Made by a program: the position numbers and the translations under genes. Of a stretch of DNA of 15,462 nucleotides, positions 6,584 through 14,072 are shown piece by piece (within the stretch, counting starts at the first letter, position 1; every line of letters begins with the position of its first letter). This stretch comes from an uncultured Odoribacter sp. (lineage in GTDB: Bacteria > Bacteroidota > Bacteroidia > Bacteroidales > Marinifilaceae), in contig CAKVCR010000033.1 of the NCBI GenBank assembly GCA_934725835.1, positions 1 through 15,462 on the forward strand, read 5' to 3'. The notes under the pieces were generated by a model. It was not told the DNA's origin. It did not search any database and worked only from the letters and a program-made list of their open reading frames with translations.

Positions 6584-7684
6584 ATGAAGATAATAGAAGT
6601 AATTCCACAACTATCTTCTGGTGGTGCAGAACGTTTTGTTGTAGATTTATGTAATCAACTTGCAAATCACAGCGAAGTCGTTTTGATAACGTATTATCAG
6701 GCAGAGGGGGCAAACTTCTATTTGCCAGATCTGGCTAGTTCGGTGAAACATATTGCTTTAAATAAAGAGGTCGGATTGTCGATTTCTATGTTTGGGAAAA
6801 TTTTTTCAATAATAAAGTTGGAGCGCCCCGATGTTGTCCATATGCATCTATTGGCGATTAATTATCTTCTTCCATGTATTTTATTTAATCATAAGCGCGT
6901 AAAATATTTTATGACAATACATAGTGATGCCGAAAAGGAAGCTGGCGGAAAATTAGGCACGTTCATTAGGTGGTTATGCTTTCGGTTGAAACTTGTTACT
7001 CCTATTACAATATCTGAAGAATCGCGGCGTAGTTTCGTTGAGTATTATGGCATTGATGCACCAGTCATATTCAATGGACGTTCAATCCCGACGTTTCTGC
7101 ATGCTCCAGTAGAGATCGTCAATGAGGTTAATTCTTATAAAAGGGATAAAAATACTCGCGTCATAGTTAATCTTGCAAGATTAAATCCAGTTAAAAGACA
7201 ACCTTTGCTGGCAAAAGTGTCAAAACGCCTTTATGATGAAAGATATGACTTTTCCGTGCTGTACATTGGAAACATTCGTGATGAACATGTTTATGAAGAG
7301 ATGAAGCAGAACAGTTCTCCAAATCAATACATTCTTGGGGAAAAAACGAATCCACTAGATTATTTAGCGGTTGCAGATGCATTTTGTTTGTGCTCCTCAT
7401 ATGAAGGCTTGCCAATATCGTTGATAGAGGCTTTGGGAATGGGTGTTGTTCCGATTTGTACACCAGTTGGAGGAATAGTAAATGTTATCCAAGATAGAAA
7501 GAACGGGCTTTTAACTAAAGATTTATCAGAAGAGTCATTATATGAAACATTGAAGTATTACCTATCTCTTCCCCTTAATGAGGTTGAGCGATTAAGAATC
7601 TGTGCGAAACAAAGTTATGAGCCATATTCTATGGGCACGTGTGCAGGCAAATATGAGAAACTTTTTAAGTCCAATGAAAAGTAG
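6584..7684 (+). CDS. Glycosyltransferase family 4 (GT-B)
   Basis: A 366-residue GT-B enzyme with the standard two-lobed pattern. The N-terminal lobe starts MKIIEVIPQL followed by the glycine loop SSGGAERFV (11-19), then a DVVHMHLL strand (83-90). The C-terminal donor lobe has VIVNLARLNPVKRQPLL (193-209) and the retaining E-x7-E motif in SSYEGLPISLIE (E274, E282), followed by PVGGIVNVI. This is the RfaB/GT4 group. It transfers an NDP-sugar with retention onto the growing lipid-linked repeat at the cytoplasmic membrane face. It starts 12 bases after the polymerase gene. Its length is normal and no damage is visible. The sugar specificity is unknown. Confidence 0.9.
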   Translation: MKIIEVIPQLSSGGAERFVVDLCNQLANHSEVVLITYYQAEGANFYLPDLASSVKHIALNKEVGLSISMFGKIFSIIKLERPDVVHMHLLAINYLLPCILFNHKRVKYFMTIHSDAEKEAGGKLGTFIRWLCFRLKLVTPITISEESRRSFVEYYGIDAPVIFNGRSIPTFLHAPVEIVNEVNSYKRDKNTRVIVNLARLNPVKRQPLLAKVSKRLYDERYDFSVLYIGNIRDEHVYEEMKQNSSPNQYILGEKTNPLDYLAVADAFCLCSSYEGLPISLIEALGMGVVPICTPVGGIVNVIQDRKNGLLTKDLSEESLYETLKYYLSLPLNEVERLRICAKQSYEPYSMGTCAGKYEKLFKSNEK

Positions 7685-7735
7685 ACCTATGAGAAACAAA
7701 AAAACATATTTGTTATTCGTGGACTTTATGTACTG

Positions 7736-8039
7736 ATGAAGTCTTACTTCGGGATAAGAAAATCAAAGTTTGGTTATTGTTCTGATTCCGTGATAGATAG
7801 AATGTAACGTGACTTTATTGTCTGGAGTAGCGATAGGATGAGTGGCAATAATCGCTGCTGGAGTCGTCGTGTGCAAAGATGTTCCTCCATATAGTATTGT
7901 CGGAGGAGTGCCGGCTCGTGTAATAAAGTTCAAGTGGAGTATAGAGCAAATCTTGGAACATGAAGAAACCCTATATTCGGCAAATAAGCGTATTCCAAGG
8001 GAAAGACTCGAAAGCATTTTCACAACTTATGACAAATAA
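7736..8039 (+). pseudogene. Decayed hexapeptide acyltransferase (internal deletion plus nonsense codon)
   Basis: Two pieces of one LbetaH acetyltransferase family are visible in different frames. From the ATG at 7736, 23 codons read MKSYFGIRKSKFGYCSDSVI, a typical N-terminus, before a TAA at 7805. From about 7806 in another frame come NVTLLSGVAIG, then TGA at 7839, then VAIIAAGVVVCKDVPPYSIVGG and a normal C-terminal helix region to the TAA at 8037. Family members usually read IG-R-G-AIIAAG here, so TGA can be explained by CGA to TGA and GTG by GGG to GTG. The middle, roughly 100 residues including the catalytic histidine region, is missing. The gene cannot make an active enzyme. A GTG-started 65-codon remnant (7842-8039) stays open, and its stop overlaps the next gene's ATG. 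Confidence 0.8.
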
Positions 8040-9153
8040 TAAGATATTACTATGTTCGCCGAAAGTGTCAACAGGTGGCATTTCGATGTGGACAAGACAC
8101 ATTCTAGATTATTATTCATCTCACAAATCAAATTTTGAACTGGATTGGTTTTACCCAGGAGTAGAGAATGTGAATTGGGAAAATCGAAGTATCTGTCGAC
8201 GAATCGTGACTGGGGTAAAGCAGTATTTCCCGTTCATTGTAAAATTGTCGAAGAAACTTAACTCAGAAAATTATTCGGCACTACATATGTGCTCAAGTGC
8301 ATCTTTCGGTTTGATGCGAGACGTGTTGGCTCTTCAACTATGCCGTTGGCACAAGATGAAATTTATAATCCATTTTCATTTTGGGCGTATTCCTGAGATC
8401 TATCGAGAGAAAAATTGGGAATATAAATTAATGAATCTCATTGTACGAAACTCAGATAATGTAGTAGTAATTGATAAAGCATCATATGAAACTCTTGTAA
8501 ACTTCGGGTATGAAAATATATCCGACTTGCCAAATCCGTTGTCGGGTGATATTGTAAAGATTGTCAATGAGTATTCTTCTGAAATTATCCGGATGCCAAA
8601 TAAAATTGTTTTTGTCGGGCATGTGATAAAGACAAAAGGGATCAATGAATTGATGGAGGCTGTGAAGGTCGTGCGTCATAAATATCCCGTTAATGTGACG
8701 ATTTTAGGGCAAGTTACAGATGCCGTTCGGGAACGATTAACCAAAGTTGCTGGCTTTGGCTGGAGTAAATGGCTTACCATTGCTGGAAACCAATCCATTA
8801 AAACAGTTGTAAAAGAATTACTGTCTTCTGGATTATTTGTGCTCCCAACCTATACAGAAGGTTTCCCGAATGTTGTTTTAGAGAGTATGGCATGCTCTTG
8901 TCCAATCATCTCTACTCCAGTGGGTGCAATTCCTGAGATGTTAAATATAGACAGTGCAACACCATGTGGCATCGTTGTGCCGGTGGGTGATACGGATAAT
9001 CTAGTCCGGCAGATAGAAAATGCAATTACTCATTATGATCAATTCCAGAATATGGCAGAACGGGCTAGGGCAAGAGTTATGTCATTGTATTCAATTGATT
9101 CAGTTTGGCTACAACTGACAAATATTTGGATTAAGACATTAAATGATAAGTAA
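8029..9153 (+). CDS. Glycosyltransferase family 4 (GT-B), second copy
   Basis: A 374-residue GT-B enzyme. I choose the ATG at 8029 (MTNNKILLCSPKVSTGGIS) because the conserved first strand and glycine loop (KVSTGGISMW, 12-21) follow directly. The open frame extends 23 codons upstream, but only through the acyltransferase remnant. The donor domain shows IVFVGHVIKTKGINELMEAV (about 193-212) and the E-x7-E motif in PTYTEGFPNVVLE (E277, E285), then TPVGAIPEM. It should be a retaining transferase acting on the repeat unit at the cytoplasmic face. Its ATG overlaps the pseudogene stop by 11 bases, as expected if the acyltransferase was once translationally coupled to it. It shares fold but little sequence with the GT4 at 6584. 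Confidence 0.88.
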   Translation: MTNNKILLCSPKVSTGGISMWTRHILDYYSSHKSNFELDWFYPGVENVNWENRSICRRIVTGVKQYFPFIVKLSKKLNSENYSALHMCSSASFGLMRDVLALQLCRWHKMKFIIHFHFGRIPEIYREKNWEYKLMNLIVRNSDNVVVIDKASYETLVNFGYENISDLPNPLSGDIVKIVNEYSSEIIRMPNKIVFVGHVIKTKGINELMEAVKVVRHKYPVNVTILGQVTDAVRERLTKVAGFGWSKWLTIAGNQSIKTVVKELLSSGLFVLPTYTEGFPNVVLESMACSCPIISTPVGAIPEMLNIDSATPCGIVVPVGDTDNLVRQIENAITHYDQFQNMAERARARVMSLYSIDSVWLQLTNIWIKTLNDK

Positions 9154-9327
9154 TGACAAGGACAAGTGCTTCGGAGAATACCTATGTCTGTACGATAAAC
9201 TGTTGTCATGCGATTAACGAAGTTTTGTTTTTCAATATCGTTCAATAATCCTATGAATTACGCCGAAAGTGTCCACATTTTAATGCGTGGATTCAGAAAT
9301 TGCTGGATGCCTAAATCATTCTGATTT
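9154..9327. other. Junction region without a convincing gene; possible gene remnants
   Basis: This 174-base gap sits between AT-rich polymer genes and the more GC-rich downstream block. A 24-codon frame starts at 9143 inside the previous gene (MISNDKDKCFGEY onward). Its start is faintly like 4Fe-4S proteins of the F420H2 dehydrogenase beta-subunit type found in capsule loci, but the cysteine pattern is not kept. Another short frame covers about 9209-9324. No promoter, terminator or insertion-sequence end is recognisable. Confidence 0.3.
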
Positions 9328-10431
9328 TTGAACCAACTATTTTTCGAGTTGCTCCGAATATCAGTCGGGGCGGCGCGTTCGTTTTCACATATCCCGTATT
9401 CTTCCGAATGGGTGGAGATGTACAATGTTGCAGGTAAGCAGACTCTCGTCGGGGTCTGCTTTGCCGGTGTTCAGCGATTGTGCGATGAACAGCCTGAGAT
9501 GGTTGCGAATCTGCCGGATGACCTAAAACTAAAGTGGATAGCGAATGCTGTTGGGATTCAGCAGCGTAATGAGCTGATTGACAGAAGGTGCGTGGAACTA
9601 CAGACGAAACTTAGCGTGACCGGGTTCCGGACCTACATTATGAAAGGGCAGGGGAATGCTGCGATTTATGGTGGGGAACTTGGCACGTTGAGACAGCCGG
9701 GCGACATTGACATATTTCTGGACGGAGGGTATAAGCGCGTGATTGACTATGTGAACTCGACTTTTCCGACTCGGGACGTGAATGAATTGGAAATACACTA
9801 CCATTGCTTCAGAGACGTGGAGGTGGAAATTCATTACCATCCGTTCATTATGCGTGACCCCTTCAAGAACCGTAGTCTCCAGAAATTCTTTGAGGCAGAG
9901 AAAGAGCGCTGCTTTGAGCATAAAATCGAACTTCCGTCGGGTGCCGGGGATATTACAGTGCCTAATCCCTGCTTCAATCTCGTGCATCAGTTGATTCACA
10001 TTCGTCACCACCTCTACACGGAGGGGATTGGCCTCAGGCAGCTGATGGACTACCATTTCGTACTGCTGGACGTTCAGGCAAGGCATGCTGATACGTCTAA
10101 GGCAAAACTTGTTGTACAAGAACTTGGCTTGGAAAGATTTGCCGGGGCGCTGATGTGGGTTCTGCAGGAGGTATTCGCCTTGGATGCAACTGCCATGCTT
10201 TGGGTTTCTAATCCTGCCGACGGACGAATGATACTTGAGGAGATTGTCCGCAGCGGCAATTTCGGCCGGGCAGATGAGCAGCGAGGCAGTCTGAACAGTC
10301 GTTGGCGGAGCTTTTGGCTCGTGAACGGCAAGGCGTTTCGATTTGCCCGCTTTGACCGGTGGGCTTGGCTGTGGACTCCCTTGTGGAGACTGTGGCACTT
10401 TGGCTGGAGAAAAATCCACGGATATAGATAG
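9328..10431 (+). CDS. Nucleotidyltransferase family protein (PF14907-like), TTG start
   Basis: A 367-residue soluble protein resembling the uncharacterised nucleotidyltransferases of PF14907 that recur in Bacteroidetes polysaccharide loci. The N-terminus LFFELLRIS and GKQTLVGVCFAGVQRL (36-51) is typical. The nucleotidyltransferase core shows YIMKGQGNAAIYG (103-115), then RQPGDIDIFLDG (122-133) with metal ligands D126 and D128. A third acidic position is likely in VEVEIHYHPF (164-173). Members have the polymerase-beta-type fold, but substrate and role in capsule synthesis are not established. A stop codon lies two codons before 9328 and the next ATG (9418) would remove conserved sequence, so TTG must be the start. 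GC content rises sharply here. capE begins 24 bases after the stop. Confidence 0.8.
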   Translation: MNQLFFELLRISVGAARSFSHIPYSSEWVEMYNVAGKQTLVGVCFAGVQRLCDEQPEMVANLPDDLKLKWIANAVGIQQRNELIDRRCVELQTKLSVTGFRTYIMKGQGNAAIYGGELGTLRQPGDIDIFLDGGYKRVIDYVNSTFPTRDVNELEIHYHCFRDVEVEIHYHPFIMRDPFKNRSLQKFFEAEKERCFEHKIELPSGAGDITVPNPCFNLVHQLIHIRHHLYTEGIGLRQLMDYHFVLLDVQARHADTSKAKLVVQELGLERFAGALMWVLQEVFALDATAMLWVSNPADGRMILEEIVRSGNFGRADEQRGSLNSRWRSFWLVNGKAFRFARFDRWAWLWTPLWRLWHFGWRKIHGYR

Positions 10432-10455
10432 CCAGAACAATTATAATCAAATAAT

Positions 10456-11529
10456 ATGTCACTATTCAAAGACAAAGTCCTCCTGATTACAGGGGGCACG
10501 GGGAGCTTCGGAAATGCGGTTCTCCGGAGGTTTCTTGACTCAGACGTCAAGGAAATCAGAATTTTCAGCCGTGATGAGAAGAAGCAGGATGACATGCGTC
10601 ATGCGCTTCAGAATCCTAAGGTCAAGTTCTACATCGGAGATGTCCGCAACCGTCAGTCAGTGGACAATGTGATGACGGGAGTGGACTACATCTTTTCAGC
10701 CGCTGCCCTCAAGCAGGTTCCGAGCTGCGAGTTCTTCCCGATGGAAGCGGTGAGGACGAATGTGGAGGGGACAAACAACGTGCTTGAGTCGGCGATTGCG
10801 CATGGCGTAAAGAAGATAGTCGTGCTCTCGACGGACAAGGCAGCCTATCCAATCAATGCAATGGGTATTTCAAAGGCTATGATGGAAAAGGTCGCTATTG
10901 CGAAAGGACGTTCTCTCGGGAAAGACGCGAAGACGACAATCTGCTGCACACGCTACGGCAATGTGATGGCTTCACGCGGCTCGGTCATTCCTCTTTGGGT
11001 TGAGCAGATGATTGAAGGAAAGCCGATTACCATCACAGACCCGAACATGACACGTTTTATGATGACGCTTGACGATGCCGTGGATCTGGTCATCTATGCC
11101 TGGGAACATGGCGAGAACGGAGATCTGTTCGTCCAGAAGGCACCTGCAGCCACATTGGAAACTCTCGCCACGGCCCTTAAGGAGACCTACGCGAAAGTCA
11201 ATCCGAGGTATGGTGAAACAGAAGTCAAGGTCATCGGCACACGTCACGGCGAGAAACTCTATGAGACGCTCGTGACGAGAGAGGAGATGGCTCGGGCCAT
11301 AGATATGGGCAATTATTTTCGCATACCTTGCGACACACGCGACCTGAACTATGACAAGTTCTTCACCGTGGGCAATGAGGATGTGGCAAAGATTGAGGAC
11401 TATCATTCGCACAACACCCGCCGTCTTGATGTGGAAGGAATGAAGGAGCTTCTCCTTAAACTTCGTTTCGTCCGCGAGGATCTCGGGCTGCTTCCGAGGA
11501 AAAAGACAACTGAAATCCGTAGCGAATAG
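10456..11529 (+). CDS. capE: UDP-GlcNAc 4,6-dehydratase/5-epimerase (CapE/WbjB/FnlA)
   Basis: A 357-residue short-chain dehydrogenase of the CapE/WbjB type, normal in length for the short cytoplasmic dehydratases. The NADP-binding loop TGGTGSFG is at 12-19, with RIFSRDEKKQDDMRH (35-49) after it. The catalytic region is STDKAAYP (125-132, D127 and K128) and MGISK (136-140), with Met in place of the classic Tyr as is usual in this family. RYGNVMASRGSVIPL follows at 166-180. It converts UDP-GlcNAc to the UDP-2-acetamido-2,6-dideoxy-L-arabino-4-hexulose intermediate, the first step to UDP-L-FucNAc. The identity is strengthened by capF and capG immediately downstream. No membrane segments are present, unlike the long WbpM-type dehydratases. 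Confidence 0.95.
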   Translation: MSLFKDKVLLITGGTGSFGNAVLRRFLDSDVKEIRIFSRDEKKQDDMRHALQNPKVKFYIGDVRNRQSVDNVMTGVDYIFSAAALKQVPSCEFFPMEAVRTNVEGTNNVLESAIAHGVKKIVVLSTDKAAYPINAMGISKAMMEKVAIAKGRSLGKDAKTTICCTRYGNVMASRGSVIPLWVEQMIEGKPITITDPNMTRFMMTLDDAVDLVIYAWEHGENGDLFVQKAPAATLETLATALKETYAKVNPRYGETEVKVIGTRHGEKLYETLVTREEMARAIDMGNYFRIPCDTRDLNYDKFFTVGNEDVAKIEDYHSHNTRRLDVEGMKELLLKLRFVREDLGLLPRKKTTEIRSE

Positions 11530-11577
11530 CTGCGTTATTCGCAGTACGGCGGAATTGTCCTATCAAATTGTAATTCA

Positions 11578-12828
11578 ATGAAAATCTTAGTGACTGGAGC
11601 CAAGGGTTTTGTCGGTCAGAATCTTTGTGCTCAATTGAACAATATCAGAACTGGCAAGGCCCGCTGCTGTGGTCTCGCAGCAGCAGGACAGGGAAGTCCG
11701 GCTGCTCCATCGGTGGATGAGGTCTTCGAGTATGATCTCAATTCAACACCGGGGGAACTTGAACTTTGGTGTGCCGAAGCTGATTTCGTGTTCAATCTTG
11801 CCGGAGTGAACCGTCCAAAAGACCAATCTGAGTTTATGAGCGGAAATTTCGGTTTTGCGAGTACATTACTCGACACGTTGAAAAAGCATGGAAACAAGTG
11901 CCCGGTGATGCTCTCATCGTCGATTCAGGCAACTCTTATCGGACGCTATGCCCAGTCGGACTACGGGCGTAGCAAGCTTGCCGGAGAGGAACTCTTCTTC
12001 AATTATGGACGTGAGACCGGAGCAAAAGTCCTTGTCTATCGTTTCCCGAACCTTTTCGGAAAATGGTGTCGCCCGAACTATAACAGCGCGGTGGCAACAT
12101 TCTGTAACAACATTGCTAATGATCTTCCGATTCAGGTGAATGACAGGGATACTGAATTGGAATTGCTCTATATTGACGACCTCGTTGACGAGATGATTGC
12201 CGCGCTGAAAGGAGAGGAACACCATTGTGAGTTTGATGGCGTGAATACGCTTCTTGTCGATGACGGGCGTTATTGTGCCGTTCCTGTCTCACATCATGCG
12301 ACGCTCGGTGAAATTGTCGATCTGCTTGAGTCTTTCAAAGCACAGCCGAAGACGCTGATGATGCCGGAGATACCAGCAGACAGTTTTGCAAAGAAGTTGT
12401 ATTCAACGTATTTGAGTTACCTACCGAAAGAAAAGGTCGCGTTTCCTCTGAAGATGAACATTGATGAGCGCGGGTCGTTCACGGAACTTCTCAAGACACA
12501 TAATTGCGGGCAGTTTTCGGTGAATGTTTCTAAACCGGGAGTGACGAAAGGGCAGCATTGGCACAACAGCAAGTGGGAGTTCTTCATTGCAGTGAGTGGT
12601 CGTGCTCTTGTGCAGGAGAGGCGTGTCGGCGTGGATGCTGACGGCAAGCCTTTCCCGGTGATGGAGTTTGAGGTTAGCGGTGACAAACTTGAGGTCGTTC
12701 ACATGCTCCCCGGCTACACCCACAACATTATCAATCTCTCGAAGACCGAAAATCTTGTGACGGTGATATGGGCAAACGAAAACTTCGACCCTTCCCATCC
12801 GGACACCTATTTCGACCCCGTGGGGTAG
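11578..12828 (+). CDS. capF: CapF/WbjC-type UDP-sugar reductase with C-terminal cupin
   Basis: A 416-residue two-domain enzyme. The N-terminal SDR domain has TGAKGFVGQNL (6-16), a serine cluster SSS (113-115) and Y129-x3-K133. The C-terminal cupin (about 290-412) carries GVTKGQHWHNSKWEFF (H327, H329) and PGYTHNIINL (H382), the metal ligands of CapF. In the staphylococcal enzyme the cupin does the C3 epimerisation and the SDR domain the NADPH-dependent C4 reduction, giving UDP-2-acetamido-2,6-dideoxy-L-talose. The protein is longer than the roughly 370 residues of CapF in S. aureus. An Ala/Gly/Pro-rich insert at about 31-45 and a second insert near 212-240 account for this. It acts between CapE and CapG. 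Confidence 0.94.
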   Translation: MKILVTGAKGFVGQNLCAQLNNIRTGKARCCGLAAAGQGSPAAPSVDEVFEYDLNSTPGELELWCAEADFVFNLAGVNRPKDQSEFMSGNFGFASTLLDTLKKHGNKCPVMLSSSIQATLIGRYAQSDYGRSKLAGEELFFNYGRETGAKVLVYRFPNLFGKWCRPNYNSAVATFCNNIANDLPIQVNDRDTELELLYIDDLVDEMIAALKGEEHHCEFDGVNTLLVDDGRYCAVPVSHHATLGEIVDLLESFKAQPKTLMMPEIPADSFAKKLYSTYLSYLPKEKVAFPLKMNIDERGSFTELLKTHNCGQFSVNVSKPGVTKGQHWHNSKWEFFIAVSGRALVQERRVGVDADGKPFPVMEFEVSGDKLEVVHMLPGYTHNIINLSKTENLVTVIWANENFDPSHPDTYFDPVG

Positions 12829-12877
12829 GAAATCGGCGACTATATCATTCTGCCGTAAAATAAAATCAAAAAAAATT

Positions 12878-14068
12878 ATGTCACAACAACTAAGGACAGA
12901 CTATAGCGACGTCAGCTTTGCCAACAACGGCAAGTTGAAGCTTTTAATCATAGTGGGGACTCGCCCGGAAATTATCCGTCTGGCAGCGGTCATCACAAAG
13001 TGCCGACAGTATTTCGACGTACTTCTCGCCCACACTGGCCAGAACTACGACTACAACCTAAACGGGATCTTCTTCCGCGACCTCAAGCTTGGTGAGCCGG
13101 AGGTCTACATGGACGCCGTGGGCGATGACCTCGGCGCGACGATGGGCAACATCATCAGCGCCTCCTACAAGCTGATGGTCCAGACCCGTCCGGACGCCGT
13201 CCTCGTCCTGGGCGACACGAACTCCTGCCTGAGCGTGATCGGCGCGAAGCGCCTTCACATCCCGATATTCCACATGGAGGCGGGCAACCGCTGCAAGGAC
13301 GAGTGCCTACCGGAGGAGACGAACCGCAGGATAGTTGACATCATCAGCGACGTGAACATGGCGTACAGCGAGCATGCCCGCCGCTACCTCGCCGACTGCG
13401 GCCTGCCGAAGGAGCGCACCTACGTGACTGGTTCCCCGATGGCGGAGGTCCTGCACGCCAACCTCGCGGAAATCGAGTCAAGCGACGTCCACAGGCGCCT
13501 CGGCCTCGAGAAGGGTCGGTACATCCTTCTGAGCGCCCACCGCGAGGAGAATATCGACACGGAGAAGAACTTCCTCAGCCTCTTCAACGCCATAAACGCG
13601 ATGGCAGAGAAGTACGATATGCCAATCCTCTACAGCTGCCACCCGCGCAGTCGTAACCGCCTCTCGCAGTCTGGATTCAAGCTTGACCCCCGCGTCATTC
13701 AGCACGAGCCACTCGGTTTTCACGACTACAACTGTCTCCAAATGAATGCTTTTGCTGTAGTGAGTGACAGTGGCACACTCCCGGAGGAGTCTTCGTTTTT
13801 CACGAGCGTAGGTCATCCGTTCCCTGCTGTCTGTATCCGCACCAGTACCGAGCGTCCCGAAGCTCTTGACAAGGCCTGCTTCATCCTCTCGGGCATCGAC
13901 GAGCACGGTCTTCTTCAGTCGGTTGATACGGCCGTCGAACTGGTTAAGAATGGTGACTATGGCACACCAGTTCCCGACTACACCGACGAGAACGTCTCTA
14001 CCAAGGTTGTGAAGCTCATCCAGTCCTATGTTGGCGTCGTCAACAAAATGGTGTGGAGAAAATACTGA
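12878..14068 (+). CDS. capG: UDP-N-acetyl sugar 2-epimerase (CapG/WbjD), making UDP-L-FucNAc
   Basis: A 396-residue GT-B-fold, non-hydrolysing UDP-GlcNAc 2-epimerase family member. It has VGTRPEIIRLA (26-36), AHTGQNYDY (51-59), LGDTNSC (111-117), HMEAGNRCKDECLPEETNRR (132-151), SAHREEN (219-225), SCHPRSRNRL (253-262) and SDSGT plus E304 (296-304), all expected active-site or UDP-binding segments. As the third gene of capEFG it should epimerise C2 of the CapF product to give UDP-L-FucNAc rather than make UDP-ManNAc. The first two-thirds is very GC-rich (37 of 60 bases in 13141-13200), while 13741-13800 drops to 28 of 60, a shift inside the gene. The stop is four bases before the next ATG. Confidence 0.94.
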   Translation: MSQQLRTDYSDVSFANNGKLKLLIIVGTRPEIIRLAAVITKCRQYFDVLLAHTGQNYDYNLNGIFFRDLKLGEPEVYMDAVGDDLGATMGNIISASYKLMVQTRPDAVLVLGDTNSCLSVIGAKRLHIPIFHMEAGNRCKDECLPEETNRRIVDIISDVNMAYSEHARRYLADCGLPKERTYVTGSPMAEVLHANLAEIESSDVHRRLGLEKGRYILLSAHREENIDTEKNFLSLFNAINAMAEKYDMPILYSCHPRSRNRLSQSGFKLDPRVIQHEPLGFHDYNCLQMNAFAVVSDSGTLPEESSFFTSVGHPFPAVCIRTSTERPEALDKACFILSGIDEHGLLQSVDTAVELVKNGDYGTPVPDYTDENVSTKVVKLIQSYVGVVNKMVWRKY

Positions 14069-14072
14069 TTCT

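Noticed and set aside
7960..8028. Upstream ATG extending the second GT4 by 23 residues
   Set aside because: The extension lies wholly in the acyltransferase remnant in another frame. The conserved GT4 N-terminus begins at 8029.
8057..9275. Shared 13-base word CGCCGAAAGTGTC near 8056 and near 9261
   Set aside because: One copy is coding (first strand of the GT4) and one or two 13-base matches are expected by chance in 15 kb. No flanking similarity suggests a duplicated element.
9598..10440. Long 280-codon open frame on the - strand
   Set aside because: It is antisense to the nucleotidyltransferase, whose protein has clear family motifs. The antisense peptide has no recognisable domain and reflects codon composition.
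11522..11542. 7-bp inverted repeat GCGAATA/TATTCGC over the capE stop codon
   Set aside because: No T-run follows, and several 7-bp repeats with short loops are expected by chance in a window of this length.
13478..13906. 142-codon open frame on the - strand inside capG
   Set aside because: A shadow of GC-rich third codon positions in capG. The + strand frame has all epimerase motifs.
14028..14072. TTG start for the WbuB-like gene extending into capG
   Set aside because: The added 15 residues are unlike the family N-terminus, while ATG 14073 gives the expected first strand four bases after the capG stop.
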